Source: Ravibacter arvi (GTDB lineage: Bacteria > Bacteroidota > Bacteroidia > Cytophagales > Spirosomataceae). From it: DNA of 64,000 nt. A program made the position numbers and the translations under genes. The stretch spans positions 1-64,000 of the forward strand of contig NZ_BAABEY010000005.1 of the NCBI RefSeq assembly GCF_039540405.1. The letters run 5' to 3'. Shown here one piece after another: positions 55,289 through 64,000 of the stretch; within the stretch, counting starts at the first letter, position 1, and the number at the start of each line of letters is the position of its first letter. The notes under the pieces were generated by a model that worked only from the letters and a program-made list of their open reading frames with translations, was not told the DNA's origin and did no database searches.

Positions 55289-55357
55289 AGGGTTAATAAA
55301 ATCTGGTTGGTACTATAGATAGAACCGGCTTCGAGTGAGAAAAATTGTCGGAACCAA

Positions 55358-56116
55358 TCAATAATTTGATGGCGTCAGCCGGGGGGGCGCTGCGTTCTGT
55401 GTGTTGCTTTGTCCACCGAAAACCCGCTTAAGAATTTGGGTTACCCGGGCTACAGGGTCCTTCCTGATTTTCCGTTCTTCATCGGCAACCAGCGTGAAAA
55501 GCCCGTCAATAGCTTTGTTGGTGGCGTATCGCTTGAGATCGGGATCTACTTTTTGTACAAACGGGATTTTATTGTAAGTGTTAACAATGTCGGAATAGTA
55601 CCGTGTGGCCTGGTTGAGTTGCAGGGTACTGTCTACGACCGGGTAAAAGCTGTTGAACAAAGCAACCCCCGAGGTTCTGCGCAGGTAGGCGGTCGCGGCG
55701 GTGTCAGATCCGTTCAGGATACCCAATGCGTCCTGTATGGTCATCGAGGTAATGGCTGTAAAAAAAATGGGCTTTGCTTTCTTGGCGGCGTCTTCCGCTG
55801 CCCGGTTCAGTGAAAGAATGAATTTGTCTACTTCCTTCCCGAGGCCGATCTGGCGTAGCGCATTTTCTACTTTTTGCGCTTCAGGCGGCATCAGGATCTT
55901 GATAAGCGCATTGCCGAAATAGCCGTTTACCTGAGACGCCTGTCCGGCACCGTTGTCGATACCTACCCGTAATGCTTCTTTGAGTCCCTGGACAATTTCG
56001 GAATTGGTAAGCGGACCGCCGCTTCCGGAATTCATATCCTGGAGGACGGTACCCAGCGTGGCGCATCCTCCCAATGCAGTTACAATCAATAAGCCGGCAA
56101 AAAGTTTCTGAATCAT
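55358..56116 (-). CDS. DUF4197 lipoprotein
   Basis: 252 residues from the ATG at 56116; the longer frame adds 16 residues without family match. The N-terminus KLFAGLLIVTALGGC is a lipoprotein signal with lipid-linked C18. DUF4197 core motifs match the 54560 paralogue (ALRVGIDNGAGQAS, ILMPPEAQKVENAL, ALGILNGSDTAATAYL, RKDPVARVTQILKRVFG). So one copy is membrane-anchored and the other free in the periplasm. Confidence 0.85.
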   Translation of the reverse strand: MIQKLFAGLLIVTALGGCATLGTVLQDMNSGSGGPLTNSEIVQGLKEALRVGIDNGAGQASQVNGYFGNALIKILMPPEAQKVENALRQIGLGKEVDKFILSLNRAAEDAAKKAKPIFFTAITSMTIQDALGILNGSDTAATAYLRRTSGVALFNSFYPVVDSTLQLNQATRYYSDIVNTYNKIPFVQKVDPDLKRYATNKAIDGLFTLVADEERKIRKDPVARVTQILKRVFGGQSNTQNAAPPRLTPSNY

Positions 56117-56245
56117 AAAGAGAATCTGGTGAAAAGTCGATATAATAGAATACGGGAAAAGCACCGCTAAGTAACAGGCGGGCGCATTTTACGTCGGTTA
56201 AAGACGCAGGTTTTCAGTGGAGCGGGAAATAAAAATGCCGGGGAA

Positions 56246-57202
56246 CTATTTCTTAAGGCCAAGTTCCCGGAGCCTTTCATCGAGGAATTGCCCGGCGGTC
56301 ATGTCAACGTAGCGCTTCGGCGATTCGGCACTGACGCAGCTTTCAAGACTGGTGAGGTCCATGTCTGCCCTGGGATGCATAAAGAAGGGAATGGAATACC
56401 GTGAGGTTTTCATTTTTTCCCGCGGAGGATTTACCACCCGATGAATCGTGGATTTGAGTTTGTGGTTGGTTAGCCGGTCGAGCATGTCGCCGACGTTCAC
56501 CACGATCTGGTCGGGCAGAGCGGTAATAGAAACCCATTGCCCGTCCCTGCGAAGTACCTCAAGGCCTTCCGCGCTGGCCCCCATCAAAAGGGTGATCAGG
56601 TTGATATCCCCGTGCGCTGCGGCCCTTACGGCGCCTTCTTCCAGTGTGTCCGGGTTTTCGATCGGAAAATAATGCAGGGCCCTTAAAATACTGTCGCCTT
56701 GCGCAACCCTGCTTTCGAAATATTCTTCCGGTAGCTCCAGGTAAATGGCAATCGCTTTCAGGAGCGTTTTGCCCGTTTCCTCAAAAATCCGGTAAACCTC
56801 CAGTGTATGGGTTTTGAATTCCGATACTTCCTCAGGGAAAATATTCTCCGGCATGGCGCCGGTAGGGTGGGGCTGGCCTACGTGATAGAACTCCTTCAGG
56901 TCGGCCGCCTTGAATCCTTTGGCAGTCTCCTTGCCTTTTCCGACGTATCCGCGTTGACCAAAGAGCTCGGGGAATTCATACTTTTTCTTGACCGCCTCGG
57001 GTAAGGAGAAAAACTCCTGTACCGAGCGGTAAAGATGGGCCCGGAGTGTTTCATCCAGGCCATGATTTTTTATGGCCACAAACCCGATGGTGTTGAAGGC
57101 ATTTCCAAGGTCTGCGACAAATTTGCCCTTTTGGACGCTGTTTCCTTTCACGAAATCCGACATGTCGAGTGATGGAATTTCGTTAAGTAAGGCGGTGTCC
57201 AT
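56246..57202 (-). CDS. Isopenicillin-N-synthase-like Fe(II)/2-oxoglutarate dioxygenase
   Basis: 318 residues of the double-stranded beta-helix oxygenase family. Iron ligands H197 and D199 (AAHGD) and H254 (TIHRV) form the facial triad; R268 and S270 (SRYS) bind the 2-oxoglutarate carboxylate. The N-terminal FVAIKNHGLDE is typical. These enzymes hydroxylate or oxidise small molecules; the substrate here is unknown, and it lies next to metK by chance or as a housekeeping neighbour. Confidence 0.88.
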   Translation of the reverse strand: MDTALLNEIPSLDMSDFVKGNSVQKGKFVADLGNAFNTIGFVAIKNHGLDETLRAHLYRSVQEFFSLPEAVKKKYEFPELFGQRGYVGKGKETAKGFKAADLKEFYHVGQPHPTGAMPENIFPEEVSEFKTHTLEVYRIFEETGKTLLKAIAIYLELPEEYFESRVAQGDSILRALHYFPIENPDTLEEGAVRAAAHGDINLITLLMGASAEGLEVLRRDGQWVSITALPDQIVVNVGDMLDRLTNHKLKSTIHRVVNPPREKMKTSRYSIPFFMHPRADMDLTSLESCVSAESPKRYVDMTAGQFLDERLRELGLKK

Positions 57203-57282
57203 TAGCTGTTTTTTGCAAGTTGAAAAAAAAGTTCATTACCATCGGCGAAGGCCGGCATTCAGCCCGGAAGAAGGTAGCTGGA

Positions 57283-58563
57283 TTAAAGCCCGAAAGCCGA
57301 TTTGATTTTGTCTACGTAGTCGAGTTTCTCCCACGTGAAGAGCTCCACTTCCAACTTTACAGAATTTCCGTCGGTCGCTTTGAACTCTTTCGTAACGATC
57401 TCGTTTTTCCTTCCCATGTGGCCGTAAGCCGCTGTTTCAGAGTAAATAGGTTTACGGAGCTTGAGTCTTTGCTCAATAGCATACGGGCGTAAATCGAACA
57501 ATTCGCTCAGCTTTACAGCAATTTCTCCATCGGTCAGACCTACTTTAGAGGTGCCGTAGGTGTTGACAAACAGGCCGCACGGTTTTGCAACACCGATGGC
57601 GTAGGAAATCTGAACGAGAATTTCGTCAGCGAGCCCCGCAGCTACCGCGTTCTTGGCCATGTGCCTGGTGGCATAAGCGGCTGACCGGTCGACTTTTGAC
57701 GGATCTTTTCCCGAAAACGCCCCGCCACCGTGCGCACCTTTTCCGCCGTATGTATCGACAATGATTTTACGGCCTGTAAGACCGGTGTCTCCGTGCGGGC
57801 CGCCGATAACAAATTTGCCGGTCGGGTTAATGTGGTAAGTGATTGCGCTGTTAAACAGTTGCTGCGTTTCCGGTTTTAGCTTTGCCATGACGCGGGGAAT
57901 AACAATATTGATAATATCCGCTTTAATCTTTGCAAGCATCGCTTCTTCCGTATCGAAGTCGTCGTGTTGCGTGGACACCACAATCGTGTCAATTCTCAGG
58001 GGAGTATTGTCATCGCTGTACTCGATCGTCACCTGGGATTTCGCATCCGGGCGAAGATAGGGGATGAGGTTCGGCTCGTTGTTGCGGATGTCGGAAAGCT
58101 CTTGCAGCAATTTATGCGCCAGGTCTAACGCCAGCGGCATATAGTTTTCGGTTTCCCGCGTGGCATATCCGAACATGATACCCTGGTCCCCGGCTCCCTG
58201 TGCATTGGCCCGCGCTTCGAAATCTTCGGCCTGGGGGCGGCGATCTACTCCCTGGTTAATGTCTGCGCTCTGGTCATGAATGGCAGAAAGGACGCCACAG
58301 GAACTTGCGTCAAACATGTACTCGCCCTTGTTGTACCCGATGCGGGAAATAACATCACGGGCAATTTTCTGCACGTCCAGGTAAACGTTTGTTTTTACCT
58401 CTCCCGCCAGAACTACCTGGCCCGTGGTAACCAGCGTTTCGCAGGCTACTTTGCTATCGGGGTCAAACGCAAGAAAATGATCAATAAGCGCATCCGAAAT
58501 TTGATCGGCTACTTTATCGGGGTGTCCCTCAGAAACAGATTCAGAAGTGAATAAATAAGGCAT
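57283..58563 (-). CDS. metK: S-adenosylmethionine synthetase
   Basis: Makes SAM from methionine and ATP. 426 residues from the ATG at 58563; family enzymes start near MPYLFTSESVSEGHPDK, so the 8 codons before it are not used. GHPDKVADQISDALID, GDQGIMFGYA and GGGAFSGKDPSKVDRSAAY are all present. A structured leader lies just upstream (58596-58640). Confidence 0.97.
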   Translation of the reverse strand: MPYLFTSESVSEGHPDKVADQISDALIDHFLAFDPDSKVACETLVTTGQVVLAGEVKTNVYLDVQKIARDVISRIGYNKGEYMFDASSCGVLSAIHDQSADINQGVDRRPQAEDFEARANAQGAGDQGIMFGYATRETENYMPLALDLAHKLLQELSDIRNNEPNLIPYLRPDAKSQVTIEYSDDNTPLRIDTIVVSTQHDDFDTEEAMLAKIKADIINIVIPRVMAKLKPETQQLFNSAITYHINPTGKFVIGGPHGDTGLTGRKIIVDTYGGKGAHGGGAFSGKDPSKVDRSAAYATRHMAKNAVAAGLADEILVQISYAIGVAKPCGLFVNTYGTSKVGLTDGEIAVKLSELFDLRPYAIEQRLKLRKPIYSETAAYGHMGRKNEIVTKEFKATDGNSVKLEVELFTWEKLDYVDKIKSAFGL

Positions 58564-58595
58564 GTATGAAAGTAAGAAGACGTACAAATATTTAA

Positions 58596-58640
58596 CCGGG
58601 CGGACAGAGCGACACTTGAGCGCGTACTCAGGCCGACCGG
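58596..58640 (-). promoter_or_regulatory. Structured 5' leader of metK (two nested stems)
   Basis: Read on the minus strand: CCGGTCGG ... CCGCCCGG outer stem (one mismatch) around CTGAGT-ACGCG-CTCAAG (inner stem, one G-U pair). The gap to the metK ATG is about 32 nt. It does not match a SAM riboswitch I can recall, but the position suggests control of metK. Confidence 0.4.
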
Positions 58641-58711
58641 CTAATTTGAAATATTAAAATGAATTATTCAAAGACAAGCTTTCTAAAATACGAAAAAGGC
58701 TTTAATACATT

Positions 58712-59620
58712 TTATACAACCCCGTTTTTTTGTCTTAAAGGGGTGATAGGGACGTTAACGTGTCTTTCAGCATGATAACTGGACCGCACAAGCGGACCGG
58801 CTTCGACGTAGGCGATCCCGCGGCGCAAGCCTTCCTCTTTGTACTTTTCAAATTGGTCGGGTGTAATCCACTCCAGTACTTCATGGTGCATTTTAGTGGG
58901 CTGCAGGTATTGTCCCAGCGTCAGTATATCCAGTCCGTGCTCTACCAGGTCGTCCATGGCTTTGTGAACCTCGTCGGTTGTTTCCCCGAGTCCCAGCATG
59001 ATACCTGTTTTTGTTCTTTTTCCAAGCTCCTTGGTCCGGAGGGTTTGCTCGAGACTCCTGCTGTACCGGGCCTGCGGACGAACGCCGCGGTAGAGCCGTT
59101 CTACCGTTTCCATATTATGCGAAACCACCTCCTGGCCGGCCTCCACCATACGGAAGAGGGCATCCCAGTTCCCTTTTACGTCCGGGATCAAGGTCTCTAT
59201 CGTCGTTTCAGGGCTGGTCTCTTTTACCATTCTTACCGTCTGGTACCAGATTTCGGCGCCTCTGTCCTTCAATTCATCGCGGTTGACGGAAGTAATGACG
59301 GCGTGCTGTACCTTCATCAGCCGGATGGCTTCCGCTACGCGCCGCGGCTCGTCGGTATCATATTCATTGGGCCGGCCGGTTGCGACTGCACAAAAGGTAC
59401 AGCTTCTGGTGCACACATTGCCGAGAATCATAAAAGTTGCGGTGCCCGCTCCCCAGCATTCCCCCATATTCGGACAGTTGCCACTCTCGCATATGGTATG
59501 AAGCTTGTGAGTATCAACTAATTGGCGTACCCTCAGGTAGTCCGGGCCGGTTGGCAGCTTGACACGTAACCAGTCTGGTTTGCGTTTGCGCTCCGGCGTA
59601 ATCACGGGAAGATCAATCAT
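58712..59620 (-). CDS. lipA: Lipoyl synthase
   Basis: Inserts two sulfur atoms into octanoyl groups to make lipoate. 302 residues. The auxiliary cluster cysteines are C44, C49 and C55 (CESGNCPNMGEC). The radical-SAM CxxxCxxC is C70, C74, C77 (CTRSCTFC). The C-terminal segment LVRSSYHAERH ends with the usual Ser ligand (RSSYHA). It is upstream of metK on the same strand with 148 bp between. Confidence 0.97.
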   Translation of the reverse strand: MIDLPVITPERKRKPDWLRVKLPTGPDYLRVRQLVDTHKLHTICESGNCPNMGECWGAGTATFMILGNVCTRSCTFCAVATGRPNEYDTDEPRRVAEAIRLMKVQHAVITSVNRDELKDRGAEIWYQTVRMVKETSPETTIETLIPDVKGNWDALFRMVEAGQEVVSHNMETVERLYRGVRPQARYSRSLEQTLRTKELGKRTKTGIMLGLGETTDEVHKAMDDLVEHGLDILTLGQYLQPTKMHHEVLEWITPDQFEKYKEEGLRRGIAYVEAGPLVRSSYHAERHVNVPITPLRQKNGVV

Positions 59621-59673
59621 AATGGTTATTCAATCAATGGATTCGGCCTGCCTTGTCAGGACATTCCGAATCG

Positions 59674-60441
59674 TTACTGTTTCTTTGATCCGAAATATAG
59701 GTTCAAATAACCGGAAGTGAAGAAACTTCGGTTAGTATTGGTCGAAGTCGGGGAGGTGGAAAAAGCCATGATGTCGATCCGTCGCGTAAAAGCCTCCATC
59801 AGGAAACCGACTTCAAGACCGGTTACATTGTTTCTGAAAGTGCTGAGTTCCAGGTTGACTGCCGCTTTGGCATGCAGCCCCGGTACAATTTTGCTTTTCC
59901 CGAACCCGCTGAAAAAGCCTGCTGAAGGCGCCCCGGCCAAATCGGGCGTGTAAGGCACCGTCACAGTCCGGCCGCCCTCCTGCCATTGAACCATAAACGG
60001 TTTTTCAAGGCCAATGGTCGGACCCACCGCAATAATTCCGCTCAGACCTAATCCTTCGTTATTCTGCCGGTTGTAAAAAAACAGCTCGCGACCGTATTGC
60101 GGCCGGATAGAAAACAGGTAGTTGGCTTTATTGCTGATGGTATTGAAACCGATCTGCGATCCCGAAGCGTATTCTTTCGGGCTTTTAACATTGACAATTT
60201 CCAGCGCCAGGTATTGGTATTGCGTTTTGCCAAGCAACGGGGCCTGAAGCAGTTTGGTATAACGGACATTCAACCCGCCCAATATGCCCGAATTGGTATT
60301 TGCATTAATACCAAAAGCCAGAAGTGACTTGTAAGTGTCCGGATTGTTAGCCAAAGCCCTCTTTCTCACGGCCTGCCCGAACGTATCGGTGGTAATTACG
60401 ACCAGCGCAAACCAAATAGCGCCTATAGTGCTGATTCTCAT
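59674..60441 (-). CDS. Putative outer-membrane beta-barrel protein
   Basis: 255 residues from the ATG at 60441; an earlier frame start at 60486 has no signal-like features. Signal peptide STIGAIWFALVVITTDTFGQ. The rest is alternating strands (LLAFGINANTNSGILGGLNVRYTKLL, LELSTFRNNVTGLEVGFLMEAF) ending in an aromatic YLNLYFGSKKQ. It resembles the small barrels found by lipA in Cytophagales genomes, but I cannot name a function. Confidence 0.7.
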   Translation of the reverse strand: MRISTIGAIWFALVVITTDTFGQAVRKRALANNPDTYKSLLAFGINANTNSGILGGLNVRYTKLLQAPLLGKTQYQYLALEIVNVKSPKEYASGSQIGFNTISNKANYLFSIRPQYGRELFFYNRQNNEGLGLSGIIAVGPTIGLEKPFMVQWQEGGRTVTVPYTPDLAGAPSAGFFSGFGKSKIVPGLHAKAAVNLELSTFRNNVTGLEVGFLMEAFTRRIDIMAFSTSPTSTNTNRSFFTSGYLNLYFGSKKQ

Positions 60442-60582
60442 GAGGCAATTGTCGAATATCTTCAAGGAGTTTTTCGCTTGGAACAAAACGAACTCAATTT
60501 AGTGAATTTTGGCAACAGTATATGTCCCGAACAGTTTTTTGTAAATTTACGTTCTTTAATCCAAGTGCAAAATCATTTAACA

Positions 60583-60993
60583 ATGCCCACAATTCAATCA
60601 CAATACCTGGGAGAGCTTAGAACAGAGGCGGTTCACGTCAAATCCGGTACGCTTATTCAGACGGATGCACCGGTAGACAACCAGGGAAAAGGAGAACTGT
60701 TCTCTCCCTCGGACCTTGTTGCCGGAGCGTTTACCAGCTGCATGATGACCATTATGGGGATTCTTGCCGAACGCGTTGCTATTTCTATCACAGGTACTAC
60801 CGCCGACACCGTAAAGGTAATGTCACCGGATCTGCCGCGCCGGATTGTCCGCCTCGAGGTGACTTTCCGGATGAAAACCGAACGGGAACTTACGGATGCG
60901 GAGAAGAGTAAATTTGAAAAAGCTGCCCATACCTGCCCGGTCGCACTGAGTTTACATCCCGACATTGAGCAGGCAGTTGTTTTTAACTGGTAG
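60583..60993 (+). CDS. OsmC family peroxide-handling protein
   Basis: 136 residues from the ATG at 60583 (a longer frame to 60478 has no family match). The OsmC/Ohr fold has the two redox cysteines C53 (AFTSCMMTIMG) and C118 (AHTCPVALSL), which reduce organic peroxides in this family. It is divergent from the barrel gene at 59674. Confidence 0.88.
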   Translation: MPTIQSQYLGELRTEAVHVKSGTLIQTDAPVDNQGKGELFSPSDLVAGAFTSCMMTIMGILAERVAISITGTTADTVKVMSPDLPRRIVRLEVTFRMKTERELTDAEKSKFEKAAHTCPVALSLHPDIEQAVVFNW

Positions 60994-61044
60994 TCCGGTT
61001 GTTTTCCCTACCCGGGAGAACCGTCATTTTATAGAAGCAGGCGA

Positions 61045-62316
61045 ATGCTGAAGTTTTTGTATGGGTTGTCCATCAGGGGATATGTAGGCCTGCTGCACGT
61101 GGCGGCGTTTTTTTCGCCGAAGGCCCGGCTATGGGTACGGGGCCGGAAGGACTGGCGTATGCGGCTTTCCGGGCGGATGGGGCCGGTCAGAAAGGCAGGC
61201 CGGAAAACCGCCTGGTTTCATGCGGCCTCGCTCGGGGAATTTGAGCAGGGCCGGCCCGTAATAGAAGCGTTTAGAAGGGCCTATCCCGACTATTTTATTG
61301 TATTGACATTCTTTTCCCCATCCGGGTACGAAATCAGGAAGAACTACGCAGGAGCGGATTATATCTGCTACCTGCCGGCGGATACCGCTGCCAATGCCCG
61401 CGAATTCGTAAACCTGGTGAAACCCGAAATCGCCCTGTTTGTCAAGTACGAGTTTTGGTACAACTACCTGAAAAGTCTTGCCGATCAGCATATCCCTATT
61501 CTGCTATTTTCTGCTATTTTTCGCCCGGAGCAGGTGTTTTTCAAAAGTTGGGGCGGGTTTTACCGCTCATGGCTAATGTTGTTCAGCTCGATCCTGGTGC
61601 AGGATCAGGCATCGGCAGACCTTCTACGACAAGTGGAGGGTATCCGGGAGGTAATCGTAGGAGGGGACACACGTTTTGACCGCGCAAAGCAGCTACTGGA
61701 TAACCGGCGTGAGCTTCCCGAAATTTCTGCATTTGCAGGAGAGGGCGTCTGCCTGGTTGTAGGGTCTGCGTGGGGCCAGGATATGCAGTTGCTGATACCC
61801 GTTCTCAACCGGTTGGGGACCCGGCTAAAGGCCATCGTGGCGCCGCACGAAATCAATGCGGATGAGCTTTCGGAGTGGGAGCGGCAGCTGGATTTGCCTT
61901 CCCTGCGCTACTCGGAGTACAGGGACAGCGGGTTTGTCCTACCGGAAAAAGCGCCGAATTATCTTTTCATCGACAATATCGGTATGCTGTCTTCCCTATA
62001 TGGTTACGGCAAAATCGCCTACATAGGGGGGGCATTCGGAAAAGGGCTTCATAACACTTTGGAAGCGGCTACCTATGGCATGCCGGTTTTCTTCGGTAAC
62101 AAAAACTACCTGAAGTTCTCCGAGGCCGTAGCGCTACGGGATGCCGGTATAGCCGTCCCCGTCGATAACGGTGAAGCTTTCGAGCAAGCTGTTCTGGGGC
62201 TTCTGGCGGATCCCGGAGCGATCCGGCGTGTCGCTGCCGACAGCCGAGAGTTTGTCGCCGCACGCACCGGCGCAACCGGAACCGTAATGGATGTAGTGAA
62301 GCGATTTATCGCTTAA
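61045..62316 (+). CDS. waaA: 3-deoxy-D-manno-octulosonic acid (Kdo) transferase
   Basis: Adds Kdo to lipid A at the inner membrane. 423 residues of the GT30 family. The N-terminal membrane-associated part includes HAASLGEFEQGRP with the catalytic-type E65. The C-terminal nucleotide-binding part has GGAFGKGLHNTLEAATYG. It pairs logically with the lipid A acyltransferase at 9645 far upstream. Its stop shares a TTAA with the convergent ROK regulator (see 62313). Confidence 0.93.
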   Translation: MLKFLYGLSIRGYVGLLHVAAFFSPKARLWVRGRKDWRMRLSGRMGPVRKAGRKTAWFHAASLGEFEQGRPVIEAFRRAYPDYFIVLTFFSPSGYEIRKNYAGADYICYLPADTAANAREFVNLVKPEIALFVKYEFWYNYLKSLADQHIPILLFSAIFRPEQVFFKSWGGFYRSWLMLFSSILVQDQASADLLRQVEGIREVIVGGDTRFDRAKQLLDNRRELPEISAFAGEGVCLVVGSAWGQDMQLLIPVLNRLGTRLKAIVAPHEINADELSEWERQLDLPSLRYSEYRDSGFVLPEKAPNYLFIDNIGMLSSLYGYGKIAYIGGAFGKGLHNTLEAATYGMPVFFGNKNYLKFSEAVALRDAGIAVPVDNGEAFEQAVLGLLADPGAIRRVAADSREFVAARTGATGTVMDVVKRFIA

Positions 62317-63539
62317 TCGCAGAATTCTTTCTCGGCCAGGTAGTTGACCAGGTTAGCCTGGCAGCCGAGCAGCCTTGCCTTCGGACCAAGCTCCGAGATC
62401 TTGATGGTGAGTGCATTCCTGAAATCGGAAAGGCAGTAGCGGTTGATGGCCTGCTCCATCGGGTTGGTGATGAAATTGTCGGCCCTGGCCAGAACGCCGG
62501 TCACTATGATGGCCTCGGGGTTGAAAAGATGCACGGCTGTAGCAAGTCCTTTGCCCAGCTCTGCCCCCAGGTTGCTCAGCAGGTCGATAGAGAAGCTGTC
62601 GCCCATTTTGACTGCTTGTATAATGTGATCGGCGCTGAGGGAGTGGTTATCGGCCCCGGCAAGTTTGGTCAGCAGGGTGGCCCTCCCTGCTGCAATTCCC
62701 TCCTCAGCTTGCCTGATAAGCGCCACAGCTGACGTAATGGTATCAAGGCATCCCACCTTTCCGCACTCGCACAGGATACCGTCAGGATTTACCTGGATAT
62801 GCCCCAGCTCCCCGGCGAATCCTTTTGAGCCGCCAAAAACCTCGCCTTCCAGTAAAACGCCCAAACCGACGCCCCAATCGATATTGATGGTCAGCACGTG
62901 TTTGAATTTTTTTGCGAGCCCGAACCGGTACTCCCCGTAGGCGGTTGCGTGGGTGTCATTCATCATGAGCACCGGCAACTGGTATTTTTTTCTTAGCGCT
63001 TCGGTGAGGGAAACACCTTCCGGCGTCAATTGCGGGTACGACTGGTTCAGGCCCTGGCTTGGTGAAATCAAACCCGGCATGGTAACCCCGATACCCCAGA
63101 AGTCCTCCCGGGACAAGGGAATACCCGCTAAAAAAGCGTCGAGTTCTCCTGTGAGTTGCGCCAGGTAAGACGGCGCATTTTCAAGGTGCAGGCTGCGGTG
63201 ATGCTCGTGAAGAATCTCGTTGTTCAGGTTCATCACCACAAAATTTGCCTCGTTACGGTTGACGTCGATCAGCAGGTTTACCTTCTTGTCAGAATTAAGG
63301 CCATATAAAACGGGTGGCCGGCCGGCTTTGGCGACGCCGATCCCCTTTTCAATTACCCAGCCTTCACGTTGCATTTCATTCACAATCCCCGTCGCAGAAG
63401 GGATACTGCTGTGAAAGAGCCGCGATAGTTTGTTGATCGATGTGGTATGCGTCCTGTAGAGCTCTTTAATAAGGTGTCTGCGAAGGCGATTCTTCTTAAG
63501 GTCGATAACGGAAGAAGAATTTTCTATTATTTCTGCCAT
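62313..63539 (-). CDS. ROK-family transcriptional regulator (NagC/XylR type)
   Basis: 408 residues. N-terminal winged HTH (about 20-80, INKLSRLFHSSIPSATGIV). The ROK sugar-binding domain has IDWGVGLGVLLEG, GFAGELGH and an intact zinc site CECGKVGCLD, unlike the kinase at 41043. It probably represses sugar genes and releases DNA when it binds a sugar or sugar phosphate. Its stop codon overlaps the waaA stop by sharing TTA/TAA in TTAA. Confidence 0.9.
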   Translation of the reverse strand: MAEIIENSSSVIDLKKNRLRRHLIKELYRTHTTSINKLSRLFHSSIPSATGIVNEMQREGWVIEKGIGVAKAGRPPVLYGLNSDKKVNLLIDVNRNEANFVVMNLNNEILHEHHRSLHLENAPSYLAQLTGELDAFLAGIPLSREDFWGIGVTMPGLISPSQGLNQSYPQLTPEGVSLTEALRKKYQLPVLMMNDTHATAYGEYRFGLAKKFKHVLTINIDWGVGLGVLLEGEVFGGSKGFAGELGHIQVNPDGILCECGKVGCLDTITSAVALIRQAEEGIAAGRATLLTKLAGADNHSLSADHIIQAVKMGDSFSIDLLSNLGAELGKGLATAVHLFNPEAIIVTGVLARADNFITNPMEQAINRYCLSDFRNALTIKISELGPKARLLGCQANLVNYLAEKEFCD

Positions 63540-63797
63540 ACTGATAGGTCTGAAACATTGAACCGTAGTCGGGAATGTGTCTTTTTACTGGGTTAAGGCC
63601 AATGGTTTGCCAAAAATATCATTAAAATGGTAATATGCAGCGATAATAATTAAATTTCTCAATATATGAACGAGTTATTCTGAAATTTTTTTAAAAATAC
63701 CCGGCAATTAATCTCAATGCAGGAAATGCGTGAATAGTCCGATATCTTATAGATCTTTGTGGAATTGAAAGATACTATGTCAAAGTAAGCAGTGATA

Positions 63798-64000
63798 ATG
63801 ACGGGTTTGGTTTTGCGTTCAACGGGTTCGTGGTATGAGGTGCAGGATTTGGAGGTCCTGACCATTTGGAAATGTCGTCTAAAAGGCAAATTTAAGCATC
63901 TGGATTTGAAAGTCACCAATCCGGTTGCTGTGGGAGATGTGGTAGACGTCGAGATAGAGAACGAGCAGCAGCGCACCGCCATTATATCCGCGATCCATAC
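63798..64000 (+). CDS. rsgA: Ribosome small subunit-dependent GTPase A, N-terminal part
   Basis: Open to the right edge; 67 codons seen. MTGLVLRSTGSWYEVQD and CRLKGKFKHLDLKVTNPVAV then GDVVDVEIE match the OB-fold start of RsgA, which helps mature the 30S subunit. The GTPase domain lies outside the window. 63540-63797 upstream holds no gene; a TAnnTTTG-like GATCTTTG at about 63751 is a weak promoter guess. Confidence 0.85.
   Translation, partial: MTGLVLRSTGSWYEVQDLEVLTIWKCRLKGKFKHLDLKVTNPVAVGDVVDVEIENEQQRTAIISAIH

Noticed and set aside
58596..58640. SAM riboswitch call for the metK leader
   Set aside because: The stems are real but I see no match to a SAM riboswitch core that I can recall, so it is called only a leader.

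Overview
The window looks like chromosomal DNA of an aerobic Bacteroidota member of the Cytophagales, most like Dyadobacter or a close relative. The evidence is type IX secretion (T9SS) C-terminal signals, a cytochrome b-FeS-flavoprotein sdhCAB operon, Bacteroidota-type promoters (TTG, about 20 bp, TAnnTTTG), a Reg_prop hybrid-type sensor, the DUF4197 and TamB families, and about 50% G+C. Genus assignment is inference; no rRNA is present.

Layout. 1-10.5 kb: 5' part of a secreted gliding/T9SS-type protein (minus strand), sdhCAB, a nitroreductase, ileS with a swapped GIHH signature, and a lipid A-type acyltransferase. 10.7-12.0 kb: a tRNA-Gly/Leu/Val operon followed by a decayed AlbA-type regulator remnant and an AT-rich GNAT gene, which looks like a scar of horizontal transfer. 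12.3-16 kb: a double TonB-C-domain protein, a BASS transporter and a secreted nucleoside-hydrolase-like protein. 16.7-21.4 kb: a three-gene unit of a giant calcium-repeat surface protein with a 777-bp tandem duplication, a T9SS protein, and a LuxR regulator whose receiver has lost its phospho-Asp. 21.5-25.7 kb: a hybrid two-component system split into two divergent genes. 26-34 kb: a TIM-barrel protein, a histidine kinase, then rpoN followed by an NtrC-type regulator, a PAS-less or weak-PAS kinase and a Rec-PAS kinase, which look like one sigma-54 signalling block.

34.3-46.5 kb is the most interesting accessory region: ten co-directed genes (AraC regulator, Gfo/Idh/MocA dehydrogenase, Tat-exported TIM-barrel isomerase, HEAT/c-type cytochrome dehydrogenase-like protein, SDR, atypical ROK kinase, SIS protein, FAD oxidoreductase, PTE-like lactonase, MFS transporter). 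They look like a complete route for oxidising, importing and breaking down one unknown sugar or sugar acid.

46.5-64 kb is mostly housekeeping: TamB, tsaD, maeB, two DUF4197 paralogues, an Fe(II)/2OG oxygenase, metK, lipA, an outer-membrane-type protein, OsmC, waaA, a ROK regulator and the start of rsgA.

Across the window, at least six intergenic arrays are built from 7-bp units of two families (CTCAWAC and GATTTCC). Several end only a few bases before a start codon, and others form hairpins. They resemble the short tandem heptamer repeats known in cyanobacteria and are the clearest non-gene structure here.
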